Assembly (NCBI GenBank): GCA_023251695.1
Contig: JAHEYE010000050.1
Location: forward strand, 1 to 17,503
Reading direction: 5' to 3'
DNA: 17,503 nt
Origin: Sphingobacteriaceae bacterium
GTDB taxonomy: Bacteria > Bacteroidota > Bacteroidia > B-17B0 > Aurantibacillaceae
Below the pieces are notes generated by a model, which saw only the letters and a program-made list of their open reading frames with translations, made no database searches and had not been told where the DNA came from. Both the position numbers and the translations under genes were made by a program. Shown here in pieces: positions 6,879-14,394 of the stretch; positions within the stretch are counted from its first letter, which is position 1, and the number at the start of each line of letters is the position of its first letter.

Positions 6879-7358
6879 ATGATTAAACAATTATATATTC
6901 TTGTTCTTTTAACAGGTTTTAATTACTTGTTTGCACAAAATTGCAGTCAACAACTTGTTAGCGATAGTTTATATAAGCCCAACGAAAAACAATCTTATCT
7001 GGTAAACGTTATGAATTGTCCGCTTAAGAATGGCGGCAGAATTCAATTCATCAATAACAACGGAAAGTTTGTATTAAAAATTACGCCGAATCAAAAACTC
7101 GGCTTTGCGGATGTAGGCCCGCTTCAACTTAAATCAGGTGGCAAAAGCATATTCTTTAAATCATCTACTTATTACAATCACAAAGATCCCGGTGCTTATT
7201 TTTTGGCGGATGTGCTGATTAACTATATTGGTACATTAAAAGAAGACGGATTAACTGCTATTGTTTTTAATGAAAAATTTGAGGTGGAACTAAGTGGCGA
7301 AGATCAGAAGAATGTACGCCGCACCGCAAAATGTTTTTACGAACTGTATAAAAAATAA
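6879..7358 (+). CDS. Secreted protein of unknown function upstream of the ABC fusion
   Basis: This is a 159-residue exported protein. Residues 1-19 (MIKQLYILVLLTGFNYLFA) are a signal peptide with probable cleavage before QNCSQQ. The mature protein is predicted beta-rich, with segments GGRIQFINNNGKFVLKI and LKSGGKSIFFKSSTYY. Cys residues lie in NCSQQ, NCPLK and AKCFYELYKK. No named domain is recognised. The gene ends 21 nt before the large ABC transporter gene, with no terminator between, so they are probably co-transcribed. It may be an envelope-side partner of that transporter, which is inference from position only. Its start follows a strong terminator hairpin by 10 nt. Confidence 0.75.
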   Translation: MIKQLYILVLLTGFNYLFAQNCSQQLVSDSLYKPNEKQSYLVNVMNCPLKNGGRIQFINNNGKFVLKITPNQKLGFADVGPLQLKSGGKSIFFKSSTYYNHKDPGAYFLADVLINYIGTLKEDGLTAIVFNEKFEVELSGEDQKNVRRTAKCFYELYKK

Positions 7359-7379
7359 CGTGCTGTAAAATAAAAATTT

Positions 7380-10300
7380 ATGAGTGAACGAATATTAAGG
7401 GCCCTAATGCAAATGTTTGCCATCATCGCAAAGGTGGATGGTGTGAATAATTCGGGCAGGGCCATTGTGCAATCTTTCTTAAAACAACAATTAAGCCAGG
7501 AGCAGGTTGATACCTACCTGGGTATTTTTGACGAATACCTTGAGGCCCATCATCAGGTATCAAAGAAAAAAGACGGTACTGCAAAACGTACCTCCTTGAA
7601 TTCCGTAAAAGTTTTAAAAATCTGTACCCAAATTAATCAGGAACTTGAACAACCACAGAAAGTCATTGTGTTGATACGTTTGCTGGAATTTATTTATTCT
7701 TCGAATGAGATTTCAGAACAGGAATATGAATTTGTTGTTACAGTGGCTGAAACATTTAACATCTCTAACGAAGAGTTTTTACAGTTAAAGCACTTTGTAG
7801 AAGATAAAGTTGAAGTTATTCCGGATTCGCCCCGCATCCTCGTTATCGATAACAAAGATTTAGGCTACAACAATTCAACCAAACACATTTATTGTGAAAC
7901 GCTGACAGACGACGTACGCATTATTCAGATTGACAGCGTTGGCATGTATGCACTCCGTATTTATGGCAACATAGAACTTCAGTTAAACGGACAAGGGATT
8001 TCTAAAGAGCGTGTTCATATTTTAACGCCGGGCTCCTCGCTAAGAAGCTCTAAAGTAAAACCAATCTATTATTCAGATATCATCGGTCGTTTCTTAGCTG
8101 ATGCCAGCAAAGCAAAAATTTCGTTTGAAGCTAAAAACATCGAGTATAAATTTAAAGGTGGCAAATTAGGTTTACGTAACATTAACATCCGCGAAGAAAG
8201 CGGGAAACTAATAGGCATCATGGGAGGATCCGGTGCGGGTAAATCTACCTTGTTGAATGTATTGAACGGGGTTGAAATTCCAAGCGCTGGCGAAGTATTA
8301 ATCAACGGAAAAAACATTCACCTCGATAAAGAAGCGGTTAAAGGCGTAATCGGTCACGTTACACAGGACGACTTATTAATTGAAGAATTAACTGTATACC
8401 AAAACTTATTCTACAACGCGAAATTATGTTTCGGAAATTTAACCGATGATGAAATTTCGAAAAAGTGTCACGCTTTATTGGCCGACTTGGGCTTAACAGA
8501 AACACGTGATCTTAAAGTTGGTTCTCCTTTAGAAAAAACTATTTCCGGTGGGCAACGTAAACGTTTGAACATTGGTTTGGAATTAATCCGTGAACCATCG
8601 GTGCTATACGTAGATGAGCCTACTTCCGGTTTATCATCGCGTGACTCTGAGAATATTATGGACCTTTTAAAAGAATTAGCATTAAAAGGAAAATTAATTT
8701 TCGTGGTAATTCACCAGCCGTCGTCCGACATTTTCAAAATGTTTGACAAGCTTCAGATTCTCGACGTGGGCGGTTACCCGATTTATTATGGAAATCCGGT
8801 TGACGCCGTTTCCTATTTCAAGCGCCTTGTGAACCATGTGAATTCAGAGGAAAGCGAATGTTGGAATTGCGGTAACGTAAATCCAGAATTGATCTTTAAT
8901 ATTATTGAAAGCAAAGTATTGGACGAATACGGTAACTTAACCTTCATCCGTAAAACCAGTCCGGCCGAATGGAATAAAAATTACGTTGAATTAATTGAAA
9001 GCGGCATTGGCGATATTAAGCATCAGGATGAAATTCCGGAAGCAATTTTCAAGATCCCGAATAAATTCAAGCAATTCTCTGTATTCATTAAACGTGATGT
9101 GTTGAGTAAATTAACCAACACACAATATTTAATGATCAACTTTTTAGAAGCACCATTACTTGCATTTATTTTAGCTTATCTGGTGCGTTACTTTAATACC
9201 GACGAAGAAACAGGACACGGATATATTTACCGCGAAAACGAAAACATGCCGGCGTATATGTTCATGTCGGTTGTAGTTGCTTTATTTATCGGCTTAACTG
9301 TGAGTGCCGAAGAAATTATCCGCGACCGTAAAATACGGAAGCGTGAATCTTTCCTCAACCTCAGCAAAGGCAGTTATTTATGGAGTAAAGTTATTATCAT
9401 GTTTGTATTATCAGCCATCCAAACCTTAACGTTTGTTATTGTAGGAAATATGGTTTTAGGTGTAAAAGGAATGTATTTGGATTACTGGATGGTATTATTT
9501 ACAACATCCTGTTTTGCCAATATGCTAGGCTTAAACATTTCATCGGCGTTCAACAGTGCGGTTACAATTTATATTTTGATTCCTTTCCTGATTATTCCAC
9601 AATTATTATTGGCAGGCGTTGTGGTTAAGTTCGATAAATTAAATCCGACTCTTGCCGAGCAGGGTGGTGTGCCAATGGCAGGTGAAATTATGGCCAGCCG
9701 ATGGGCTTTTGAAGCCTTGGCTGTAAATCAATTCAAAGAAAACAAATACGAACGCAATTTTTACAAACTACACCGTTCACAAAGTATATCGCAGTATAAA
9801 AAGAATTACTGGATCACAAAACTTGGTAATAAATTGACGCGTATTGAGAGTGAATTAAAAATCGGTAAAAAATTAACCGATCTTAAAGCAGATATTGAAT
9901 TGATAAGAAAAGAAATTACCAAAGAACAATTAATTTCCAAAAAGATTAAGTGCCCTGTACTCGACAGAATTAATACTACCGATTATAATCCGGGCGTTGC
10001 TTCAAGTATCAGAAAAGATTATTTAGAGCTTCTTCACAGTTATTACAATGATATTGAGAATAACTCTTATACCAAATCTGACGAAGTTACCGACAAACTG
10101 ATCGCATCAATGGGGGAAAAACAAAAATATCTCCAATTACAGGATGATTATGAGAATGAAAGCTTGAATCAATTATTAAGGAACTCCAATAACATGGGCG
10201 AACGTTGTTTGGAAAAAGACGGCCGTTTAATCCAACAAATCGATCCTGTTTTCCAGGATCCAACCGATTCTAATTTTGGGCGTGCACACTTTTTCTCCCC

Positions 10301-10460
10301 TCGTAAAAAGTTTCTTGGTACTTTGTATCCGACCTATTGGTTCAATGTTTTAGTGATCTGGATGATGAGCGCTTCCTTAATGATTATGCTTTACTTTGAT
10401 GTGTTTAAAAAGGTATTGGACGCATTGGGTAATATCAAATTCGGAAAAAAGAAACACTAA
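7380..10460 (+). CDS. TerB-like / ABCG-type ATPase / ABC-2 membrane fusion protein
   Basis: This is a 1026-residue half-transporter with an unusual domain order. Residues about 1-135 are helical and TerB-like (LMQMFAIIAKVDGVNNSG). Residues about 150-245 are a beta-rich domain I cannot name; it sits where some ABC proteins carry FHA, but I see no clear FHA motif. The ABC ATPase follows: Walker A GGSGAGKST (282-290), signature SGGQR (389-393), Walker B VLYVDEP with E413, and H445 in VIHQPSS, all typical of ABCG proteins. Membrane segments lie near residues 583-603, 626-645, 669-695, 703-720 and 730-750. A ~235-residue soluble insertion (about 752-984) with coiled-coil-like and Lys/Glu-rich stretches precedes the last segment (about 985-1005). 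All key ATPase residues are intact, so it should be active, probably as a dimer. The substrate is unknown. It is probably transcribed with the secreted protein at 6879. Confidence 0.88.
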   Translation: MSERILRALMQMFAIIAKVDGVNNSGRAIVQSFLKQQLSQEQVDTYLGIFDEYLEAHHQVSKKKDGTAKRTSLNSVKVLKICTQINQELEQPQKVIVLIRLLEFIYSSNEISEQEYEFVVTVAETFNISNEEFLQLKHFVEDKVEVIPDSPRILVIDNKDLGYNNSTKHIYCETLTDDVRIIQIDSVGMYALRIYGNIELQLNGQGISKERVHILTPGSSLRSSKVKPIYYSDIIGRFLADASKAKISFEAKNIEYKFKGGKLGLRNINIREESGKLIGIMGGSGAGKSTLLNVLNGVEIPSAGEVLINGKNIHLDKEAVKGVIGHVTQDDLLIEELTVYQNLFYNAKLCFGNLTDDEISKKCHALLADLGLTETRDLKVGSPLEKTISGGQRKRLNIGLELIREPSVLYVDEPTSGLSSRDSENIMDLLKELALKGKLIFVVIHQPSSDIFKMFDKLQILDVGGYPIYYGNPVDAVSYFKRLVNHVNSEESECWNCGNVNPELIFNIIESKVLDEYGNLTFIRKTSPAEWNKNYVELIESGIGDIKHQDEIPEAIFKIPNKFKQFSVFIKRDVLSKLTNTQYLMINFLEAPLLAFILAYLVRYFNTDEETGHGYIYRENENMPAYMFMSVVVALFIGLTVSAEEIIRDRKIRKRESFLNLSKGSYLWSKVIIMFVLSAIQTLTFVIVGNMVLGVKGMYLDYWMVLFTTSCFANMLGLNISSAFNSAVTIYILIPFLIIPQLLLAGVVVKFDKLNPTLAEQGGVPMAGEIMASRWAFEALAVNQFKENKYERNFYKLHRSQSISQYKKNYWITKLGNKLTRIESELKIGKKLTDLKADIELIRKEITKEQLISKKIKCPVLDRINTTDYNPGVASSIRKDYLELLHSYYNDIENNSYTKSDEVTDKLIASMGEKQKYLQLQDDYENESLNQLLRNSNNMGERCLEKDGRLIQQIDPVFQDPTDSNFGRAHFFSPRKKFLGTLYPTYWFNVLVIWMMSASLMIMLYFDVFKKVLDALGNIKFGKKKH

Positions 10461-10485
10461 CAGTATTTTCAAAATTCATAAATGA

Positions 10486-10511
10486 GGCGTATATTAGAAA
10501 TAATATACGCC
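10486..10511. promoter_or_regulatory. 10-bp hairpin abutting a start codon
   Basis: GGCGTATATT (10486-10495) and AATATACGCC (10502-10511) form a perfect 10-bp inverted repeat with a 6-nt loop. The right arm touches the ATG at 10512. A run of six Ts begins 5 nt after the stem, too far for a textbook terminator but possibly a weak one for the ABC gene. It could equally be a translation-blocking hairpin or a DNA operator. Confidence 0.6.
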
Positions 10512-11474
10512 ATGTCTTTTTTATCTGATATCAAAAAATCACCTCCTCCGTTTTCCTGGGACGAATGGTACGAATCAGTTGGCGGAAGAAGTATAAACAT
10601 TGAAGAAGCCGATCATATTCTCGATAAAATTTACAACGACCAATACCATCGTTTCGATGGGGAAGTTGCGCCGGTAAAACATAAATTTAATTCACCGGAA
10701 GAAGCCTCTGAATTATTAAAACAAAAAGCCCTTGAATTTGGTGCAGATATTGTTGGTATTTGCGAGATTGAGCCCACCGACATTTATAAAGGAAAAACCG
10801 TAACAGAAAAATTTGCCATTGCTGTTGGTCAGCGTATGTTGTGGCGCGAATTCCAGGTGGTACCATCCAGGGAATCGGCTATAGAGTGTTTAAGAATTTA
10901 TTTTACATTGGGAGAAACTGTAATTAAGCTCGCAGCTTACGTCCGCTCCTTAGGCTACCCCTGTAAAATCGAACATCCTATTGGTGATAGTGATCTGTTA
11001 CATATTCCTATTGGATTAAAAGCAGGATTTGGCGAGTTAGGCAGACATGGTTCCATTATACATCCGGAACTTGGTCCGCTTTTCAGAATGGGAAGCGTGA
11101 TTACAAGTATTGAAATGAAATGCGACAAACCCATAGACGCAGGCATTGCTGCATTTTGTGATATTTGTAAAGCCTGCAGAATTTATTGTCCGGCCAAAGC
11201 CATTCCTGATAACAGAGATCCAAAAGCAGGAAAAGATCATTTGGGTTACGACAGATATGTGGTGGATACCGGAAAATGTTTTCCTTATTTTGCCAAAAAC
11301 AATTACTGTTCAATTTGTTTGCCCGTTTGTGTTTATAACCATAAAGAATGGGCGAAAGATTTTGAAGGACATCAAACTAAACTCTTTCCTGAAATTATTA
11401 TGCTTGAACCGCCACCTCCAACCGATATTGTACCGGAGGAGAACAAACATTATTACAATAAGCTGAACCGTTAA
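10512..11474 (+). CDS. QueG/reductive-dehalogenase-like iron-sulfur protein
   Basis: This is a predicted cytoplasmic protein of 320 residues. It has two four-Cys sets for [4Fe-4S] clusters: C216xxC219xxC222xxxC226P (CDICKACRIYCP) and C256-x9-C266xxC269xxxC273. The central part, with AVGQRMLWREF, GFGELGRHGSIIHPELGP and a typical MGSVIT stretch, resembles the cobalamin-binding region shared by epoxyqueuosine reductase QueG and reductive dehalogenases. The protein lacks the HEAT-repeat tail of bacterial QueG and has no Tat signal, so neither activity should be assumed. I chose ATG 10512. An upstream ATG at 10482 would add ten residues encoded by the hairpin arms. It follows the ABC gene by 51 nt. 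A redox role is likely; the substrate is unknown. Confidence 0.8.
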   Translation: MSFLSDIKKSPPPFSWDEWYESVGGRSINIEEADHILDKIYNDQYHRFDGEVAPVKHKFNSPEEASELLKQKALEFGADIVGICEIEPTDIYKGKTVTEKFAIAVGQRMLWREFQVVPSRESAIECLRIYFTLGETVIKLAAYVRSLGYPCKIEHPIGDSDLLHIPIGLKAGFGELGRHGSIIHPELGPLFRMGSVITSIEMKCDKPIDAGIAAFCDICKACRIYCPAKAIPDNRDPKAGKDHLGYDRYVVDTGKCFPYFAKNNYCSICLPVCVYNHKEWAKDFEGHQTKLFPEIIMLEPPPPTDIVPEENKHYYNKLNR

Positions 11475-11567
11475 AATTCTTTATTCCAGGCCAATTTGTT
11501 AACCTTTTTTAGCATTATTATGTATTTCAGGATAATAAGTAGTATTCTTTTTAGTTTAAAAATTTTG

Positions 11568-11575
11568 TACCTTTA
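11568..11575 (+). promoter_or_regulatory. Candidate -7 element for the thioredoxin-like gene
   Basis: TACCTTTA matches TAnnTTTG except for the last base. It ends 4 nt before the ATG at 11580. A T-rich stretch (CTTTTTAG, about 11547-11554) lies near the expected -33 position. This spacing predicts a leaderless or nearly leaderless mRNA. Confidence 0.45.
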
Positions 11576-11579
11576 ATAT

Positions 11580-11990
11580 ATGCGGTTTTTCAAAATATTT
11601 CTGCCCTTAATTCTTCTCTCTTCTCTTATTTATGCTTTCACACATAAATCAGAATCCGCTTTATTAAAAAAACAAGATGATGGGATGAGCGTTGAAGAGT
11701 TTTTGAAAAGGACTGAGAATAAAGAAAAAATTGTTTTCGCCTACTTTAAAGCAGAGTGGTGTGCGCCCTGCGTAAAATTAAAACCGGTGATGGAGCAATT
11801 GCAAGCAGAGGAAAAAGAAAAAGTAGAAATCCTGATCATTGATATTGACGAGAATAAAAAACTGGCGCAGCATTTTGAGATAAACACTTTACCTCTTTTT
11901 TACATTTATAAAAACGGAAAAAAAGTTTGGGAAAACAACACCGCTTTATGCAAAGCTGATATTCAGAAAAAACTGGCTATGTATAAGTAA
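11580..11990 (+). CDS. Membrane-anchored or secreted thioredoxin-like protein
   Basis: This is a 136-residue protein with an N-terminal hydrophobic segment (about residues 3-20), either a signal peptide or an uncleaved anchor. A single thioredoxin fold follows. The redox motif is WCAPC (60-64), with the two Cys at 61 and 64. The cis-Pro region is INTLPLFYIYKNGK. The sequence FAYFKAEWCAPCVKLKPVM is typical of thioredoxin-like thiol-disulfide proteins of this phylum, where WCxPC with Ala is common. It probably reduces or isomerises disulfides on the outer side of the inner membrane. It has its own candidate promoter and ends 32 nt before the convergent methyltransferase gene; no strong terminator is seen in that gap. 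Confidence 0.9.
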   Translation: MRFFKIFLPLILLSSLIYAFTHKSESALLKKQDDGMSVEEFLKRTENKEKIVFAYFKAEWCAPCVKLKPVMEQLQAEEKEKVEILIIDIDENKKLAQHFEINTLPLFYIYKNGKKVWENNTALCKADIQKKLAMYK

Positions 11991-12022
11991 TCTTAATTCC
12001 GTCGCTTAGCACCGGAACTAAC

Positions 12023-13201
12023 CTACTCCACCCAAAGCACCATTCCCTTTAAATATTCTCCCTCAGGAAAAAACGGAATTACAGGATGATCGGCAGGCTG
12101 ACATAAATAATGTACCACTTTAACATTTCTTCCTGCCTCAATCGCCGCCGCCGCAACAGAATTATAGAAAAGCATTTTATCAATCACACCCGAACAGGAA
12201 AAAGTAAATAAGATTCCTCCCGGTTTTATTTTTCTCAACGCCAGTGCGTTTAATTTAATGTATCCTTTAACAGCATTGTGTTTTACATCCCTGCTCTTCG
12301 CAAAGGCGGGCGGATCTAAAACTATAACATCATAAACATTGTCCTTATCTTTTAAAAAATCAAAAACATCTTCATCATATCCTTCATGATTTTTGATTTT
12401 ATTTAAATCTGCATTTTGGCGGCTTAACTCAATAGCTGGGGCCGATGAATCTACAGAATGTACCAAGGTAGCGCCTGCAAGAGCTGCATAAACAGAAAAT
12501 CCTCCCGTGTAAGAAAAAGTATTTAATACCTTTTTACCCTTGCTGTATTTAGATAATAACGAACGGTTTTCCCTCTGGTCGACAAAGAATCCGGTTTTCT
12601 GGCCATTTTCCCAATCAATTATAAATTCACAATTATTTTCTTTCACCACAACTCTTTCACCACCCTGTCCTAACAAATATTGATTCTTCACACCCTGCGC
12701 ATATTGCTTGGGTAATGTTTCTGAACTTTTATCGTAAACACTTTTTAAACCATCGCCAAACGTTTTTTGTAATGCTTTTATAAGCGCTTCCCTATTCAAG
12801 TGCATAGCAATGCTGTGGGCCTGAAAAACGATATGCCCTGCATAGTAATCAATAATCAATCCGGGCAAACCATCCCCTTCACCGAATATCAAACGGCATA
12901 CATTCGTACTCTCGTTTAATATTCCAAGATTCTTTCTGTATTCGTATGCTTTATTGATCTTATTAAACCAGAAATCATCGTTAATCTCAACTTGCTTAAA
13001 TGAAATAATACGGACAGAAATACTTGCATTTGAATAATGACCAACTCCCAAAAATTGCTGTTTTGCCGAAAAAACTTCCACTAATTCCCCATCCTGCAAA
13101 TCATCTTTAATTTTTATGGCGCCTGAAAATACCCAGGGATGAAATCTTAAGAGCGAATGCTCTTTACCATTGTGTAATATTATTTTCGCAACAGGTTTCA
13201 T
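12023..13201 (-). CDS. rlmI: RlmI-like 23S rRNA methyltransferase
   Basis: This SAM-dependent enzyme is expected to methylate a cytosine (m5C) in 23S rRNA, as RlmI does. It has 392 residues, close to the E. coli enzyme. The N-terminal PUA-like domain (about 1-75; KEHSLLRFHPWVFSGAI) binds RNA. A central linker ends in WENGQKTGFFVDQRENR, a strong hallmark of the RlmI/RlmK group. The Rossmann fold has the SAM-binding segment VLNTFSYTGGFSVYAALAGA and motif IV DPPAFAKSR starting at D296. The probable catalytic Cys is C336 in FTFSCSG. It is transcribed toward the thioredoxin gene, and its start faces a 356-nt intergenic region. The assignment to RlmI over other m5C enzymes is good but not proven. 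Confidence 0.88.
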   Translation of the reverse strand: MKPVAKIILHNGKEHSLLRFHPWVFSGAIKIKDDLQDGELVEVFSAKQQFLGVGHYSNASISVRIISFKQVEINDDFWFNKINKAYEYRKNLGILNESTNVCRLIFGEGDGLPGLIIDYYAGHIVFQAHSIAMHLNREALIKALQKTFGDGLKSVYDKSSETLPKQYAQGVKNQYLLGQGGERVVVKENNCEFIIDWENGQKTGFFVDQRENRSLLSKYSKGKKVLNTFSYTGGFSVYAALAGATLVHSVDSSAPAIELSRQNADLNKIKNHEGYDEDVFDFLKDKDNVYDVIVLDPPAFAKSRDVKHNAVKGYIKLNALALRKIKPGGILFTFSCSGVIDKMLFYNSVAAAAIEAGRNVKVVHYLCQPADHPVIPFFPEGEYLKGMVLWVE

Positions 13202-13270
13202 AAATTTCGCAGATTAATTGTCCGCCACGAATTTCACTAATTTTCACTAATAAAAATAACTCATTATCAA

Positions 13271-13310
13271 TCCCGATAGTCACAAAGTGATTCCTTATGG
13301 ACCATCGGGA
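13271..13310. repeat. Nested inverted repeat, REP-like
   Basis: Outer arms TCCCGAT (13271-13277) and ATCGGGA (13304-13310) pair perfectly. Between them are two small hairpins: TCAC/GTGA around AAA (13280-13290) and ATGG/CCAT (13297-13305, whose end overlaps the outer arm). Arms of this kind recur between genes in Bacteroidota. No function can be assigned. Confidence 0.5.
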
Positions 13311-13484
13311 GCCAAATTAAAAGGCTTGAGAGGCTTTATCAACAAGTCCCTTATAGGCATTTGTCTCGGTAATATGGCCCGGAATAAGGCTATTTCTGCT
13401 TTTGGCTACCAATACTTTACCAACCAAATAAAAGGTCGGTTTTAGCCCTTATGGCTTTAAATAACAGGCTTTTTTAAAATCATT

Positions 13485-13514
13485 TTTGGGGTAAATTGGG
13501 ACTTATTACCTTTG
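13485..13514 (+). promoter_or_regulatory. Promoter of the SPOR-domain gene
   Basis: TTTG at 13485-13488 (-33) and TACCTTTG at 13507-13514 (-7) both match the Bacteroidota consensus exactly, with an 18-nt spacer. The expected start site is near 13519, giving a leader of about 39 nt before the ATG at 13558. This is the best-formed promoter in the window. Confidence 0.7.
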
Positions 13515-13557
13515 TTTATATCTAATAATTTTATATTTTGCATCAAATTTAATCATT

Positions 13558-14391
13558 ATGCAATTCAAATTATTCACTTTAGTAATGGCCTTAGGAGTTA
13601 GCTCTTTAATGGCTCAGGTAACCATCAGTACCAATATGCCTTCCAGTTTAGCTGCCGGTTCAAATACTGATGTAGAGGTAAAAATCAATAAAGGCTCTAT
13701 TGCCAATTTTGCAAAATACCAGATGGATGTTCCTGTTGGGGTTAATGTAACCGAAGTGGATTCTAAATCAGGAAATTTTACTTTCGAAAATAACCGTGCA
13801 AAAATAGTATGGGTATCGGTACCGACCGACGCTGAATTCACACTGAAATTCAAAGTAAGCGTAACTTCATCGGCTCCCGCTGAAGGTGCTGTGATTCAGA
13901 AATTTTATTTTTTAGAGAACGGCGCTAAAAAAGAAGTGGAAGCTGAAGCGATGAATGTTGCTTTTGGCGGAAGCGCAAATCCTAAAAATTTATCAGGTAC
14001 CACAACTCAAACCAAATCAGAGCCTGTAAAAACACAGCCTGTTACAACTACGCCTACCAAAACAGAACCTGTGAAAACAGAACCTGTAAAAACTGAGCCT
14101 GTGAAAACCGAACCGGTAAAAACAGAACCTGTTACTAATACAAATGCATCAGCAGGAACACCCGGTTTAGTTTACCGTGTGCAATTAGCAGCTTCTCCAA
14201 CCGATCCTGGCAAATCAAAATATGCTGCTTTAGGAAGCGGTGTTGAGATTGCGAAAGAAGACGGTTCTTATAAAGTGCTTTACGGAAAATACAATACGAA
14301 AGAAGAAGGCTTGAAAGGTTTTGAAGAAGCATCAGCAAAAGGTTTCAAAGGCTTTTTAGTGAAATACCAGAATGGTGTTCGTGTGAAATAG
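13558..14391 (+). CDS. Secreted protein with PVKTE repeat and C-terminal SPOR-like domain
   Basis: This is a 277-residue exported protein. Residues 1-20 (MQFKLFTLVMALGVSSLMAQ) form a signal peptide. Residues about 21-140 form a beta-rich domain (NTDVEVKINKGSIANFAKYQ … TLKFKVSV) that looks like a cohesin- or Ig-type fold; this is tentative. A flexible Thr/Lys/Pro/Glu linker (about 145-200) contains five KTEPV units. The last about 74 residues (204-277), beginning LVYRVQLAAS and ending FLVKYQNGVRVK, look like a SPOR domain. SPOR domains bind peptidoglycan stripped of stem peptides, often at division sites. The protein is therefore probably periplasmic and cell-wall-associated. It has its own strong promoter and an intrinsic terminator at 14444-14476. 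Confidence 0.78.
   Translation: MQFKLFTLVMALGVSSLMAQVTISTNMPSSLAAGSNTDVEVKINKGSIANFAKYQMDVPVGVNVTEVDSKSGNFTFENNRAKIVWVSVPTDAEFTLKFKVSVTSSAPAEGAVIQKFYFLENGAKKEVEAEAMNVAFGGSANPKNLSGTTTQTKSEPVKTQPVTTTPTKTEPVKTEPVKTEPVKTEPVKTEPVTNTNASAGTPGLVYRVQLAASPTDPGKSKYAALGSGVEIAKEDGSYKVLYGKYNTKEEGLKGFEEASAKGFKGFLVKYQNGVRVK
14059..14133 (+). repeat. 15-bp tandem repeat (five units) coding for KTEPV
   Basis: Five consecutive 15-bp units vary around AAAACAGAACCTGTG. They start at 14059, 14074, 14089, 14104 and 14119. Most differences are at third codon positions, so all five still read KTEPV. Related degenerate units lie just upstream (from about 14010). The repeat encodes the linker between the two domains of the secreted protein and could vary in copy number. 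Confidence 0.85.
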
Positions 14392-14394
14392 TGG

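Larger units (their letters stand above)
13202..13557. other. 356-nt divergent intergenic region with repeats and relic-like open frames
   Basis: This region lies between the rlmI-like gene (minus) and the SPOR gene (plus). It holds near-identical short repeats TTTCACTAA (13232-13250), a nested inverted repeat at 13271-13310, and a stretch (13260-13442) open on both strands without a good start codon. A promoter for the rightward gene is at 13485-13514. Nothing in it reads as a convincing full gene. Confidence 0.6.

Noticed and set aside
7830..8115. FHA domain in the ABC fusion protein
   Set aside because: The region is beta-rich and in the right place, but I could not find the conserved FHA residues (GR, SxxH), so I left it unnamed.
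10482..10511. Upstream ATG 10482 for the iron-sulfur protein
   Set aside because: The added ten residues are encoded by the arms of a perfect hairpin and look incidental. ATG 10512 gives a family-like N-terminus.
11991..12022. Terminator between the convergent thioredoxin and rlmI-like genes
   Set aside because: Only a weak 5-bp TTCCG/CGGAA pairing without a T-run is visible.
14059..14133. Tandem repeats as a CRISPR-like array
   Set aside because: Units are 15 bp, contiguous, without spacers and in frame within a protein.
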